Shown here piece by piece: positions 26,559-34,465 of a stretch of DNA of 34,465 nucleotides. The stretch is taken from the NCBI GenBank assembly GCA_026713245.1, contig JAPOOU010000075.1, positions 1 to 34,465 on the forward strand. The letters run 5' to 3'. The notes under the pieces were generated by a model. It ran no database searches, was not told the origin of the DNA, and saw only the letters and a list, made by a program, of their open reading frames with translations. Source of the stretch: Chloroflexota bacterium. GTDB lineage: Bacteria > Chloroflexota > Anaerolineae > Aggregatilineales > Phototrophicaceae. The position numbers were made by a program, and so were the translations under genes. Numbering within the stretch: the stretch's first letter is position 1; each line of letters begins with the position of its first letter.

Positions 26559-27590
26559 ATGAAAACGCTTGGTTTCCTCGGTGTGGCGCACATCCACACG
26601 CCGGGTTTTGTCAACAGAATTAACGAACGCGCCGATGCGTTCCGCGTCAAGGCGGTTTGGGATAATCAGCCGGAGAGGGCGCGTATCGCCGCGGGTCATC
26701 TGAACAACTGCGCGGTCACGGATGTCGATGCGATCGTGAATGACGACGAGATTGATGCCGTCATCGTCTGTTCGGAGACGGCGCTGCACCGCGAACTGGT
26801 AGAAGCTGCGGCGGCGGCCGGCAAAGACATGTTCGTGGAAAAACCGCTGGGCATCAAAGCCAGTGACGCCTATGCTATGCGGAATGCGATCGACGATGCC
26901 GGCGTGATCTTCCAGATCGGGCATTTCATGCGCGGCTTTCCCGCTTATCGTTTCATCAAAAAACTTATTGATGAAGGGACGCTTGGCGCGATCACGCGTA
27001 TCCGCCATAGCAATGTACATCAAGGCGCTATCGCGGGCATTTTTGACGCTGGCAATGGCTGGTACGATGACGGCTGGCTCTGGATGACGGATATGGAGAG
27101 ATCGGGTATGGGCGGCTTTGGCGATCTGGGCGCGCATTCCCTGGATATCCTGATGTGGCTGATGGGCGATGTCCAGTCCGTCACGGCGCAGATGGATTCG
27201 CTGCTGGGTAAGTACCCCTGCGACGAATATGGCGAAGGCATGCTGCGCTTCGCTAATGGCGCGATCGGGACATTGGCGGCGGGCTGGGTTGATCTGGCGC
27301 GCACTATGCCCATCCATGTCACCGGCGCCGAGGGCGTCGCCTATGTCGATGATGACAAATTGTATGTAAAATCCGATAATCTGCCGGGGGCGGACGGCCG
27401 CGAATGGAAGGATCTGCCGGACGCGCTGCCGCACGCATTCGAGCTGTTCCTCCATGCGATTAACGGAGCGGACGCACCGCTGATTTCGGCGAAGGAAGCG
27501 GCTGACCGCACAGCCGTGATGGAAGCTTTTTATCAAGCTGCGGAATCGAATGCCTGGGTTCAGCCTCAAACATCAAAAAAGGAGCGATAG
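26559..27590 (+). CDS. Gfo/Idh/MocA family oxidoreductase
   Basis: MKTLGFLGVAHIHTPG; AVIVCSETALHRELVEAAAAAGKDMFVEKPLGI; GGFGDLGAHSLDILMWLMG; SD AGGAGG upstream of ATG 26559. Confidence 0.9.
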   Translation: MKTLGFLGVAHIHTPGFVNRINERADAFRVKAVWDNQPERARIAAGHLNNCAVTDVDAIVNDDEIDAVIVCSETALHRELVEAAAAAGKDMFVEKPLGIKASDAYAMRNAIDDAGVIFQIGHFMRGFPAYRFIKKLIDEGTLGAITRIRHSNVHQGAIAGIFDAGNGWYDDGWLWMTDMERSGMGGFGDLGAHSLDILMWLMGDVQSVTAQMDSLLGKYPCDEYGEGMLRFANGAIGTLAAGWVDLARTMPIHVTGAEGVAYVDDDKLYVKSDNLPGADGREWKDLPDALPHAFELFLHAINGADAPLISAKEAADRTAVMEAFYQAAESNAWVQPQTSKKER

Positions 27591-27593
27591 AAC

Positions 27594-28649
27594 ATGAGCA
27601 CATTGAAAGTGGGTGTGATTGGCGTAGGCGGGATCGCCCGCACGCATATGCCGGGTTGGGAAGCGTCGCCGCATGCAGAAGTGGTGGCCGGCGCTGATCT
27701 GGCGCCCGAGGCGCTGGAACAATGGGGCAGTCAGTGGAATGTGACTAAACTGGAGACCGATAGCGCCGCCGTCATAAACGACCCGGATATCGATATCATC
27801 GATGTCTGCACCCCCAATATGTATCACGCCCCTTTGTCCATCGCCGCGCTGGAGGCGGGCAAGCACGTCATCTGCGAAAAGCCGCTGGCGCCCACCCCGG
27901 GCGATGTCCAGCGCATGATTGAGGCGCGCGACAAATCCGGCAAGATGCTGATGACCGCGCAGCATTTTCGCTTTGCAGGCACATCCAAAGCGCTGAAGGC
28001 GGAGATTGACGCGGGCGCGCTGGGCGAGATCTATCATGCCCGCAGTTGGATGCTGCGCCGCTCTGGCATCCCCACCAGCCTCGCCTTCCTCGCCAGCAAG
28101 CATAGCGGCGGCGGAGCCTGCATTGATATCGGCGTGCACATCCTCGATTTGACACTCTGGATGATGGGCAATCCCGAGCCGGTCTCGGTTACCGGCGTCG
28201 CGCGCAGAGAGCTCGCCAGCAACCCCATGGCATTCGGTCGCTGGCCACGGCATGGACGCATTCCCGAAGGAATGGATGTCGAAGAAATGGCGATGGCTTT
28301 CATCCGCTTCGCAACCGGCGCGACATTGGTATTTGAAATATCCTGGTTGCTGCATCACGATATTGAAGGCGAAGATATGCAGATGTGGCTCTATGGCAGC
28401 AACGGCGGCTCGCATTGGCCCAAGTGCGAAGTTTACGACACCAACTACGACAGCATGCAGCTTTACAATCGCAAACTGAAACTGACGCAGAACGCCTCCG
28501 AGCCGCACGCGCAGGAATGTGTCGAATTCGCGCAGGCGATCGTCGAAAGCGCGCCGTCGCCGGTGCCGGCCGAGCAATCGCTGCAAGTGATGAAGATTCT
28601 CAACGGCATCTATGAAAGCCAGAAGACCGGCCGCGAGGTCATGTTGTAA
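27594..28649 (+). CDS. Gfo/Idh/MocA family oxidoreductase
   Basis: KVGVIGVGGIARTHMPGW, DIIDVCTPNMYHAPLSIAALEAGKHVICEKPLA, GGGACIDIGVHILDLTLWMMG. Confidence 0.93.
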   Translation: MSTLKVGVIGVGGIARTHMPGWEASPHAEVVAGADLAPEALEQWGSQWNVTKLETDSAAVINDPDIDIIDVCTPNMYHAPLSIAALEAGKHVICEKPLAPTPGDVQRMIEARDKSGKMLMTAQHFRFAGTSKALKAEIDAGALGEIYHARSWMLRRSGIPTSLAFLASKHSGGGACIDIGVHILDLTLWMMGNPEPVSVTGVARRELASNPMAFGRWPRHGRIPEGMDVEEMAMAFIRFATGATLVFEISWLLHHDIEGEDMQMWLYGSNGGSHWPKCEVYDTNYDSMQLYNRKLKLTQNASEPHAQECVEFAQAIVESAPSPVPAEQSLQVMKILNGIYESQKTGREVML

Positions 28650-28666
28650 GCAAGATTGGGATTGAC

Positions 28667-28697
28667 GAGGGCGACCAGCCGGATCGCCCTCTTTATT
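28667..28697 (+). terminator. Rho-independent-type terminator GAGGGCGA-N9-TCGCCCTC-TTTATT
   Basis: Perfect 8-bp stem followed by T-rich tract, 17 bp after the stop at 28649. Confidence 0.75.
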
Positions 28698-28709
28698 GAA
28701 TGGTCAAAG

Positions 28710-29132
28710 ATGCTTATTCGAATCTGCTGTCTGGCGCTGGCGGCGATCTGGGTTGCCGGCTGCGGCAGGATGGCCATGCCAATCGAAAACAGCATGGATC
28801 AACCGACGGACAGTCCGCAGGTCGGACGCTGGACGCTCCAATACACGGGCGAATGCGCCGGGCGCGAATCGGAGACGATCCAGGTCACAGAGATGGACGA
28901 TGCCGAATTGGTCTTCGACGACTTTCATTTGCGTCGTAGCGCAGATGGAGTCTTCGCAGGCAGCGCTGATTTCATCGCGCCCATGCCCGCCGACGGTCGC
29001 GATGTCATCTACACCATCAGTTACGCATTTCGCGCAGTAGCGGATGGCAGTTTCTCCGGTATTGAGCAAATCACCGAAGGCGGCGGGCACTCGCTCGATT
29101 GTCCGATCGAACTGGTGTTTGTCGGGGAGTGA
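28710..29132 (+). CDS. Small predicted lipoprotein
   Basis: MLIRICCLALAAIWVAGCGR: hydrophobic signal plus lipobox VAGC. Confidence 0.65.
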   Translation: MLIRICCLALAAIWVAGCGRMAMPIENSMDQPTDSPQVGRWTLQYTGECAGRESETIQVTEMDDAELVFDDFHLRRSADGVFAGSADFIAPMPADGRDVIYTISYAFRAVADGSFSGIEQITEGGGHSLDCPIELVFVGE

Positions 29133-29225
29133 TGCGCGCGATTTGTCTTGCGCTGTGGGATGGCCGGAACCTTTGCCGTCTCGTCGCAGCGACGAAATCC
29201 CTTGAGCGACGATCAAATGGTAACC

Positions 29226-30113
29226 TCACTCCAGCCCGGTGCCGGTGATGGCTTGGACATAATAGCGCTGGAAGGGGATCACCAGCAGGATGGGCACGAT
29301 GGCGGCTATCATGGAGCCAGCCAGCAATTCGTTCCAGATCGTGCCATATTGTCCGATCGCCAGCGATATCTCGACCTGAACAACGCGCATCTCCTTGGTA
29401 GGCGCGACCAGCAGGGGCCAAAAGAAGCTATTCCACTGGCTGATGAACATCAGCAAGGCGGCTGCCACCAGGACCGGCTTGGAGATGGGCAAGATGATGC
29501 TGACCAGCACGCGCAGCCAGGTTGCCCCGTCTACGCGCGCGGCATCGATGAGCTCCTGCGGTATCTCGGCGAAGAACTGACGAAAAAGGAAGATCACCAG
29601 ACTGTTCGCCAGACCGGGTATCAGCAAGCCCTGCCAGGTGTTGATCCAGCCGAAGCTATTGACCAGGATGTAACGCGGTATGGCGGTCAGATCGACCGGC
29701 ACCATAAATGTGAGCAGGACAATTGTCAGGAAGAGCGCGTTCTTGCCGCGGAATTCGAAGCGCCCAAATGCGAAACCAGCCAGCGCGTTAACGCCGCCGC
29801 CGATAATGACGGTCGCAATCGCGAGAAAGAAGGTATTGCCAACCGCCCGTCCGAATCCTCGGTCGAACAAGTTGTCATAGGCTTCCAGCGTGAAGTCGAC
29901 CGGCAAGAGCGCGCGCCAGGAGAAGGGATAAGCGTATTCAAATACTTTATGATTCGGCGTGAAAGAAGCGGCCCCCGCCCACATCAGCGGCACAATGACG
30001 ATGCCAACGCCCAAGATCAACAGCGCATAGACGGCAAGGGACCGCGCATGATCGCGCCAGGGCTTGCTGCTCATTGCCGCCGCGGCTGCCGTTGACTTAG
30101 TGTGATTGGACAT
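29226..30113 (-). CDS. Carbohydrate ABC transporter permease (MalG/UgpE type)
   Basis: VPVDLTAIPRYILVNSFGWINTWQGLLIPGLANSLVIFLFRQFFAEIPQELIDAARVDGATWLRVLVSIILPISKPVL. Confidence 0.95.
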   Translation of the reverse strand: MSNHTKSTAAAAAMSSKPWRDHARSLAVYALLILGVGIVIVPLMWAGAASFTPNHKVFEYAYPFSWRALLPVDFTLEAYDNLFDRGFGRAVGNTFFLAIATVIIGGGVNALAGFAFGRFEFRGKNALFLTIVLLTFMVPVDLTAIPRYILVNSFGWINTWQGLLIPGLANSLVIFLFRQFFAEIPQELIDAARVDGATWLRVLVSIILPISKPVLVAAALLMFISQWNSFFWPLLVAPTKEMRVVQVEISLAIGQYGTIWNELLAGSMIAAIVPILLVIPFQRYYVQAITGTGLE

Positions 30114-30144
30114 GTTATGAACCAGGCCGTACTTTCATCTTCAT

Positions 30145-31008
30145 TCAATCGTTGCCGCGAAGCGCGTAGAGTTCGATCCCCACGATAATAAATACGATGA
30201 CCAACATAACGGACAGCATGGCGGCGGACGCGCCCAAATCGCCGTAAAGGAAGCCGCGCCGATAAGTCTCGTACATGATCAAATTGGTCGATAGCTGCGG
30301 ACCACCAGAAGTGAGCAGCAAGATAGGCGCGAACATCAAGAAATTGGCGACCGTATCTGCAACCAGCACAAAAGCGAGCACACGGCGCAATAGCGGCAAG
30401 GTGATCCTGGTGAAAGACTGCCAGGCGTTAGCGCCGTCGATCTTCGCCGCTTCCAGTACGGGCGGCGGGATGTTCTGCAATCCCGCCAGAATGAACAGGC
30501 TCCAGAGCGGGACGCCGATCCAGGAAGCGATTAATATGATCGACCACAGCGCTTGATCTACCGAATGCAAAAACGGCTGTCGCGCTATGCCCCACTGCGT
30601 CAGTATCCCGTTGACCATGCCTGAGTTTTGGTCCAGCATCAGTCCCCAGACGATGGCGGTGACGTTTAGCGAAACGGCGATCGGCAGCAAATAGATACTT
30701 CTGAACAGGCCGATGCCGTGGACGCGCTGGTTAACCAATACCGCCAATCCCAGCGCCAGGACAATCTGAATCGGATTGACCAACAAGCTGAAAACAACGG
30801 TAACTTGTAAGGACTTCCAAAAAATGGGATCGTTAAAGATGCGGTTGTAATTGGCGAATCCCGCAAAAACGCGCTCGCCACTGCGCAATGATATGACAAA
30901 CATGCTTTCGAAAAGCGTGGCGATCGTCGGCATCAGATTGAAGACGACAAGCAAAAGCAGCGCTGGCAAGAGGAACAGATAGGGGACAAGATGTCTGCTG
31001 ACGCGCAT
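30145..31008 (-). CDS. Carbohydrate ABC transporter permease (MalF/UgpA type)
   Basis: YLFLLPALLLLVVFNLMPTI, LAGLQNIPPPVLEAAKIDGANAWQSFTRITLPLLRRVL. Confidence 0.95.
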   Translation of the reverse strand: MRVSRHLVPYLFLLPALLLLVVFNLMPTIATLFESMFVISLRSGERVFAGFANYNRIFNDPIFWKSLQVTVVFSLLVNPIQIVLALGLAVLVNQRVHGIGLFRSIYLLPIAVSLNVTAIVWGLMLDQNSGMVNGILTQWGIARQPFLHSVDQALWSIILIASWIGVPLWSLFILAGLQNIPPPVLEAAKIDGANAWQSFTRITLPLLRRVLAFVLVADTVANFLMFAPILLLTSGGPQLSTNLIMYETYRRGFLYGDLGASAAMLSVMLVIVFIIVGIELYALRGND

Positions 31009-31138
31009 GGCTCAAGTCCATCCCAAGGCGAAGTACTGGCGGACTAGACTTTATGAGGTCGCTTCGGACTGTTTCAGGCGATTGGGCAAGGGGCAAGAGC
31101 TAGTGCCGCCGCAGCGCCTGCCCCTTGACGATCAGTAT

Positions 31139-32422
31139 TTAGCGATATTTCGCCATTTCGCTTTCGATGCGCTGAACAGCCAGATTCAGCGATTCCTCGA
31201 CATCGGCGCCATTACGGATATCCTGGAAGGTATTCTGCAAGATCTGCTCGTATTCCAGGAAGCCGACGGTCACAGCGCGCGGCCTTGGATTGACTGTCGC
31301 CTCGTCGGCTGCGGTACGCACGAACGACATCGGCGGCGCATCAAACTCTGCTTCGGTTGCAAAGAGCGCGAGCACCGACTGTTGAGCCGGGAAGTCGCCA
31401 CTGCCGCGCCGCCACCAGATTTCCGCGCCTTCGCCGGTTGAAATAAAGTGGACGAAGCGCGTGGCCGCATCGACATTTTCGGTGTTGGCGTTCACGCCGA
31501 TATGCCAACTGCCGGTGGGCGTGGCCGGTACGCCGTCAGCGAAGTAGGGATGCCGGGATACGCCCCATTCGATATCGAGATCGGCATTGTTCGCGAAGCG
31601 CGGGATATTCCAAGGTCCGCCGACGAACATGCAGATATTGCCCGTTTCGAAGATATCAGCGGGCCAGAATTCTTCGCCCTGCGGGGCAGCGTTCCAGACG
31701 TTGAACATGTTGTAGTAGTAGGTATAGGCTTCGATCCACTCTGGCGAATTGATCACGCCGTCTACCGTCAGCCCGTCGTCGCCAATTGCGGCCGCCCCAA
31801 GCGATTCTGGCAGGACCTGCAACTGGTAGATGCGCACCATTTGCTCCCAGATAAATCCCCAGACATCAGGCGTGCCGTCACCATTGTCATCAAAGGTCAT
31901 CTGCTGCGCGATGTCCGCGATCTCTTCCCAAGTCAGGCGATCATCCGCGCCTGGTGGCATCAAGCCAGCGCGGTCATAGCAACCCTTGTTGTAGAACAGC
32001 AGTTGCGTCGAGGTGCTGACGGGCGCGGCATAAAGTGTTCCCTCATAGGAACCGGCATTGACGGCCGCGGGCAACCAGTCTTCGACCTCATCGCCGGTGA
32101 ATACCGGGTCCAGCGGAAGTAGCCAGTTGCGGAAGGCGTAGCCGGATACCAGCGGCACATCGACCGAAATGACATCGGGAACTCCCGACCCGGCGCCCAA
32201 ACGCACCTGGATCTGGGCGAAGAGATCGTTAAAGCCGACTTGCTCGACTTCGACGGTCACATCGGGATTGCGCGCCTCGAATTCTTCGACGATCGCCTCG
32301 GTCGGCCAGTCCAGCGTCAACCAGGTGATCGTTGTCGGTTCATCCTGGGCGCTCGCCGGCGCCAGCATAATTATGAATATGCCAAGCAGCATCGTTACAA
32401 GCATCAATTTACGTGTTAACAC
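31139..32422 (-). CDS. Carbohydrate ABC transporter substrate-binding protein (family 1)
   Basis: GTG start with GGAGG upstream; signal peptide; VEEFEARNPDVTVEVEQVGFNDLFAQIQVRLGAGSGVPDVISVD, YAAPVSTSTQLLFYNKGCYDRAGL, MFVGGPWNI. Confidence 0.93.
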   Translation of the reverse strand: MLTRKLMLVTMLLGIFIIMLAPASAQDEPTTITWLTLDWPTEAIVEEFEARNPDVTVEVEQVGFNDLFAQIQVRLGAGSGVPDVISVDVPLVSGYAFRNWLLPLDPVFTGDEVEDWLPAAVNAGSYEGTLYAAPVSTSTQLLFYNKGCYDRAGLMPPGADDRLTWEEIADIAQQMTFDDNGDGTPDVWGFIWEQMVRIYQLQVLPESLGAAAIGDDGLTVDGVINSPEWIEAYTYYYNMFNVWNAAPQGEEFWPADIFETGNICMFVGGPWNIPRFANNADLDIEWGVSRHPYFADGVPATPTGSWHIGVNANTENVDAATRFVHFISTGEGAEIWWRRGSGDFPAQQSVLALFATEAEFDAPPMSFVRTAADEATVNPRPRAVTVGFLEYEQILQNTFQDIRNGADVEESLNLAVQRIESEMAKYR

Positions 32423-32489
32423 GGTAGATCCTCCTTGAAACTAACGAAAATGATTTGACCTTACAGTGGCTTGCCGGATGACTCAGCAC

Positions 32490-32582
32490 CTGTTTATGTA
32501 AACCGCGACGCTCATGCGACGAGAGCGCTTACTATAAGGCATGAGCGCGGCGGGGCTGTTCGCCGGTTACGCGCCGAGCGGC
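32490..32582 (-). repeat. Dispersed repeat copy C (reverse orientation, internal ~8-bp deletion)
   Basis: Reverse complement GCCGCTCGGCGCGTAACCGGCGAACAGCCCCGCCGCGCTCATGCCTTATAGTAAGCGCTCTCGTCGCATGAGCGTCGCGGTTTAC. Confidence 0.8.
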
Positions 32583-32780
32583 TACTTAACGGTACTTTTT
32601 CATCGCGATAAATCAGACGGATTATAACGTTACAGTTGCCGATCCGCAATTCCCGCGCTCGTCAATATGATATGTGTGGCGGCCAAGCCTTTTGCGAAAT
32701 TGACCGACCTTGCTAAACTTTTGGGACGAAGTAGTGGCAACTTGTCAAACGCCAATTGAGCAGGGTCACGAGGAATTCGA

Positions 32781-33806
32781 ATGAATGACGGGATTGTGAA
32801 CGTAGGCGTCATCGGGACAGGCATGATCGGCAGTTTGCACGCCGGGATTTTGTCGGGCCGCATAAATGGCGCCCGCGTCGTCGCGGTGATGGACCTTGAC
32901 GGCGATCGCGCTGCGGCGGCAGCGGCTAATTGTGGCGGCGCGCGCGTCTTTGCCGACGCCGGTGCGCTCATCGAGGCCGCGGACGTCGACGCTGTCCTGA
33001 TCGCCAGTCCGGACGCCTTCCACGCCAAGGGAGCGCTGGCCTGCATCGCCGCTGGCAAGCCGGTGCTTTGCGAGAAACCGATGGCGACCACGCGCGCCGA
33101 TGCCGAACGCATACTCCGCGCCGAGATAGCGGCCGGGCGCCGGCTGGTGCAGGTCGGCTTCATGCGCGAGTATGATCGCGCCCACAGAGCGCTGCTTGAT
33201 CTGTTGCGAAGCGGCGATATCGGCCGGGCGCTGCGCTTCAGAGGCATTCATATGAACCCCTACCGTTCGAGCCACGCAACAGTCGCTACGGTAATCGTCA
33301 ATTCCCTTATTCATGACATTCATTCGGCGCGATTCATGATGGGCGCGGAGATCACCGAAGCCTTCGTGCGCTGGGTGCCGGCGATCCCGAAAGATGCGCG
33401 ATCCGCCCGCTACGCGATCATTCACATCAGCTTCGATAGCGGCGCCATCGGAACGCTGGAATGGAGCGGCGACTCCGGTTACGGCTATGAAGTTGAGGTC
33501 GAGATCACCGGTGAAAATGGCGCGGCGGGGACCACCGGTGTCCACAGCCCGATATTGCGGCAGGGCGGCACACGGTCTCAAGCGATCACGCCGGATTGGC
33601 CCGATCGCTTCTTTGACGCGTACGTGGACGAGCTGGCGGCTTGGACAGGCTCGGTTTTGGCGGGACAAGCGACAGGTCCTTCGGCATGGGACGGCTATAT
33701 GTCCCTCGTCGTGGCTGAGGCCTGCATCAAGTCAACCGAGTCGGGTCAACCGGAACCGGTTGCTGGCATGGAACGCCCGGCGATGTATTTACCGCGCGGC
33801 GCGTAA
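32781..33806 (+). CDS. Gfo/Idh/MocA family oxidoreductase (inositol 2-dehydrogenase-like)
   Basis: NVGVIGTGMIGSLHAGILSGRINGARVVAVMDLDGDRA, DAVLIASPDAFHAKGALACIAAGKPVLCEKPMATT, VQVGFMREYD. Confidence 0.93.
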   Translation: MNDGIVNVGVIGTGMIGSLHAGILSGRINGARVVAVMDLDGDRAAAAAANCGGARVFADAGALIEAADVDAVLIASPDAFHAKGALACIAAGKPVLCEKPMATTRADAERILRAEIAAGRRLVQVGFMREYDRAHRALLDLLRSGDIGRALRFRGIHMNPYRSSHATVATVIVNSLIHDIHSARFMMGAEITEAFVRWVPAIPKDARSARYAIIHISFDSGAIGTLEWSGDSGYGYEVEVEITGENGAAGTTGVHSPILRQGGTRSQAITPDWPDRFFDAYVDELAAWTGSVLAGQATGPSAWDGYMSLVVAEACIKSTESGQPEPVAGMERPAMYLPRGA

Positions 33807-33864
33807 CCGGCGAATCACCCGACCGCGCTCACAGCAGAAAGTGCAAGGAAGTCATGCGACAAGA
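33792..33864 (+). repeat. Dispersed repeat copy D (diverged)
   Basis: CCGCGCGGCGCGTAACCGGCGAA...CGCGCTCA...; first ~30 bp match copies A-C, remainder diverged; supplies the stop codon of the upstream gene. Confidence 0.65.
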
Positions 33865-34015
33865 TCTAATTACATGAGGACACAGGGAGCACAGAGAAAA
33901 CTATGGCTTAAGAGGAAATTCATCTCTCTGAGGAAGTTTGGATCGACAACATAGTCCGCAACTTACGCTGGATTTATAGCCTCAGTAGAAGCAATTAAGT
34001 CGCGCAAATAAGTGA

Positions 34016-34143
34016 GCCTTGTAGGGGCGACCGGCGGTCAGTGTCGGCGGTCAGTGTCTACGCGACCTACGCGACCAATCTGGCCGCCCGCTGCCGCTGC
34101 GACTTGTGATTTCGGGCGACATGGTATGTCGCCCCTACAAGGC
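34016..34143. mobile_element. MITE-like non-coding element bounded by perfect inverted repeats
   Basis: GCCTTGTAGGGGCGAC (34016-34031) / GTCGCCCCTACAAGGC (34128-34143); 17 bp if flanking A34015/T34144 are included. Confidence 0.6.
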
Positions 34144-34251
34144 TTGTCCGCTACTTGTGATGAACAGAAACCTAGGCGAGCCCTCCCTCGGATTTTTCGA
34201 GGACCCCTGGGCGCAAAGAGCGTCTCCCGCTCCCAAATTCCAATTCACTCG

Positions 34252-34465
34252 CGCGACCATATAGTCGCCCCTTTCTCCCGCCTTGTGATATCCTTTCCTT
34301 GCGCCGCCATCGAAAACCCGCGTCCGGCAGGCCTCGATCTGCCCGACGCCGCTCGCCGCTCGTCAAACCCGTTTCCAACCCTGCGCGCGGCTCAAACCGA
34401 GCGGCATTGTCCAATAAGGGCGCTAATGTCCGAAAAACTATTTCTTTTGTCCGTTTTCGGACAAA
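34252..34465 (-). repeat. Window-end repeat, right copy (inverted)
   Basis: Reverse complement TTTGTCCGTTTTCGGACAAAAGAAATAGTTTTTCGGACATTAGCGCCCTTATTGGACAATGCCGCTCGGTTTGAGCC... and ACAAGGCGGGAGAAAGGGGCGACTATATGGTCGCG. Confidence 0.85.

Noticed and set aside
26400-27569. 389-aa minus-strand ORF
   Set aside because: Antisense shadow of a clear Gfo/Idh/MocA gene
29148-30095. 315-aa plus-strand ORF
   Set aside because: Antisense to the MalG-type permease; Gln/Asp/His-rich shadow translation
34172-34414. 80-aa minus ORF at right edge
   Set aside because: Lies wholly in the right-hand copy of the window-end repeat; no protein-like motif
1-34465. CRISPR array, tRNA or rRNA genes
   Set aside because: No regularly spaced repeat-spacer pattern and no recognisable tRNA/rRNA sequence found by reading; a tRNAscan/Infernal run would be decisive

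Overview
High-GC bacterial window. The protein styles suggest Chloroflexota, but that is inference only. The core is a long + strand locus (13.3-28.7 kb): an AraR-like GntR/LacI regulator, a complete oligopeptide/oligosaccharide-type (family 5) ABC importer, a PhyH-family dioxygenase, a ROK kinase, a DUF4127 protein, NanE, and two Gfo/Idh/MocA oxidoreductases. ROK, DUF4127 and NanE overlap by ATGA junctions. A second, sugar-type ABC importer (- strand, 29.2-32.4 kb) and a third Gfo/Idh/MocA enzyme follow. The left part holds RraA, YchF, an M20 peptidase, an SH3/HExxH protein, two tandem acyl-CoA-dehydrogenase-like paralogs, HUMPS, Zn-ADH, RhuM and a sugar isomerase. The strongest unusual signals are: (1) the second importer ATPase continues in one ORF into a predicted transmembrane helix and three near-identical, probably extracytoplasmic repeat domains; (2) a four-copy dispersed intergenic repeat (GCCGCTCGGCGCGTAACCGGCGAA...); (3) inverted, GGACA/TGTCC-rich repeat copies at both window ends, plus a 129-bp MITE-like element with 17-bp perfect terminal inverted repeats; (4) a truncated HNH-nuclease tail not in the ORF track, abutting rhuM. 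No searches were run. All family calls are from reading motifs.
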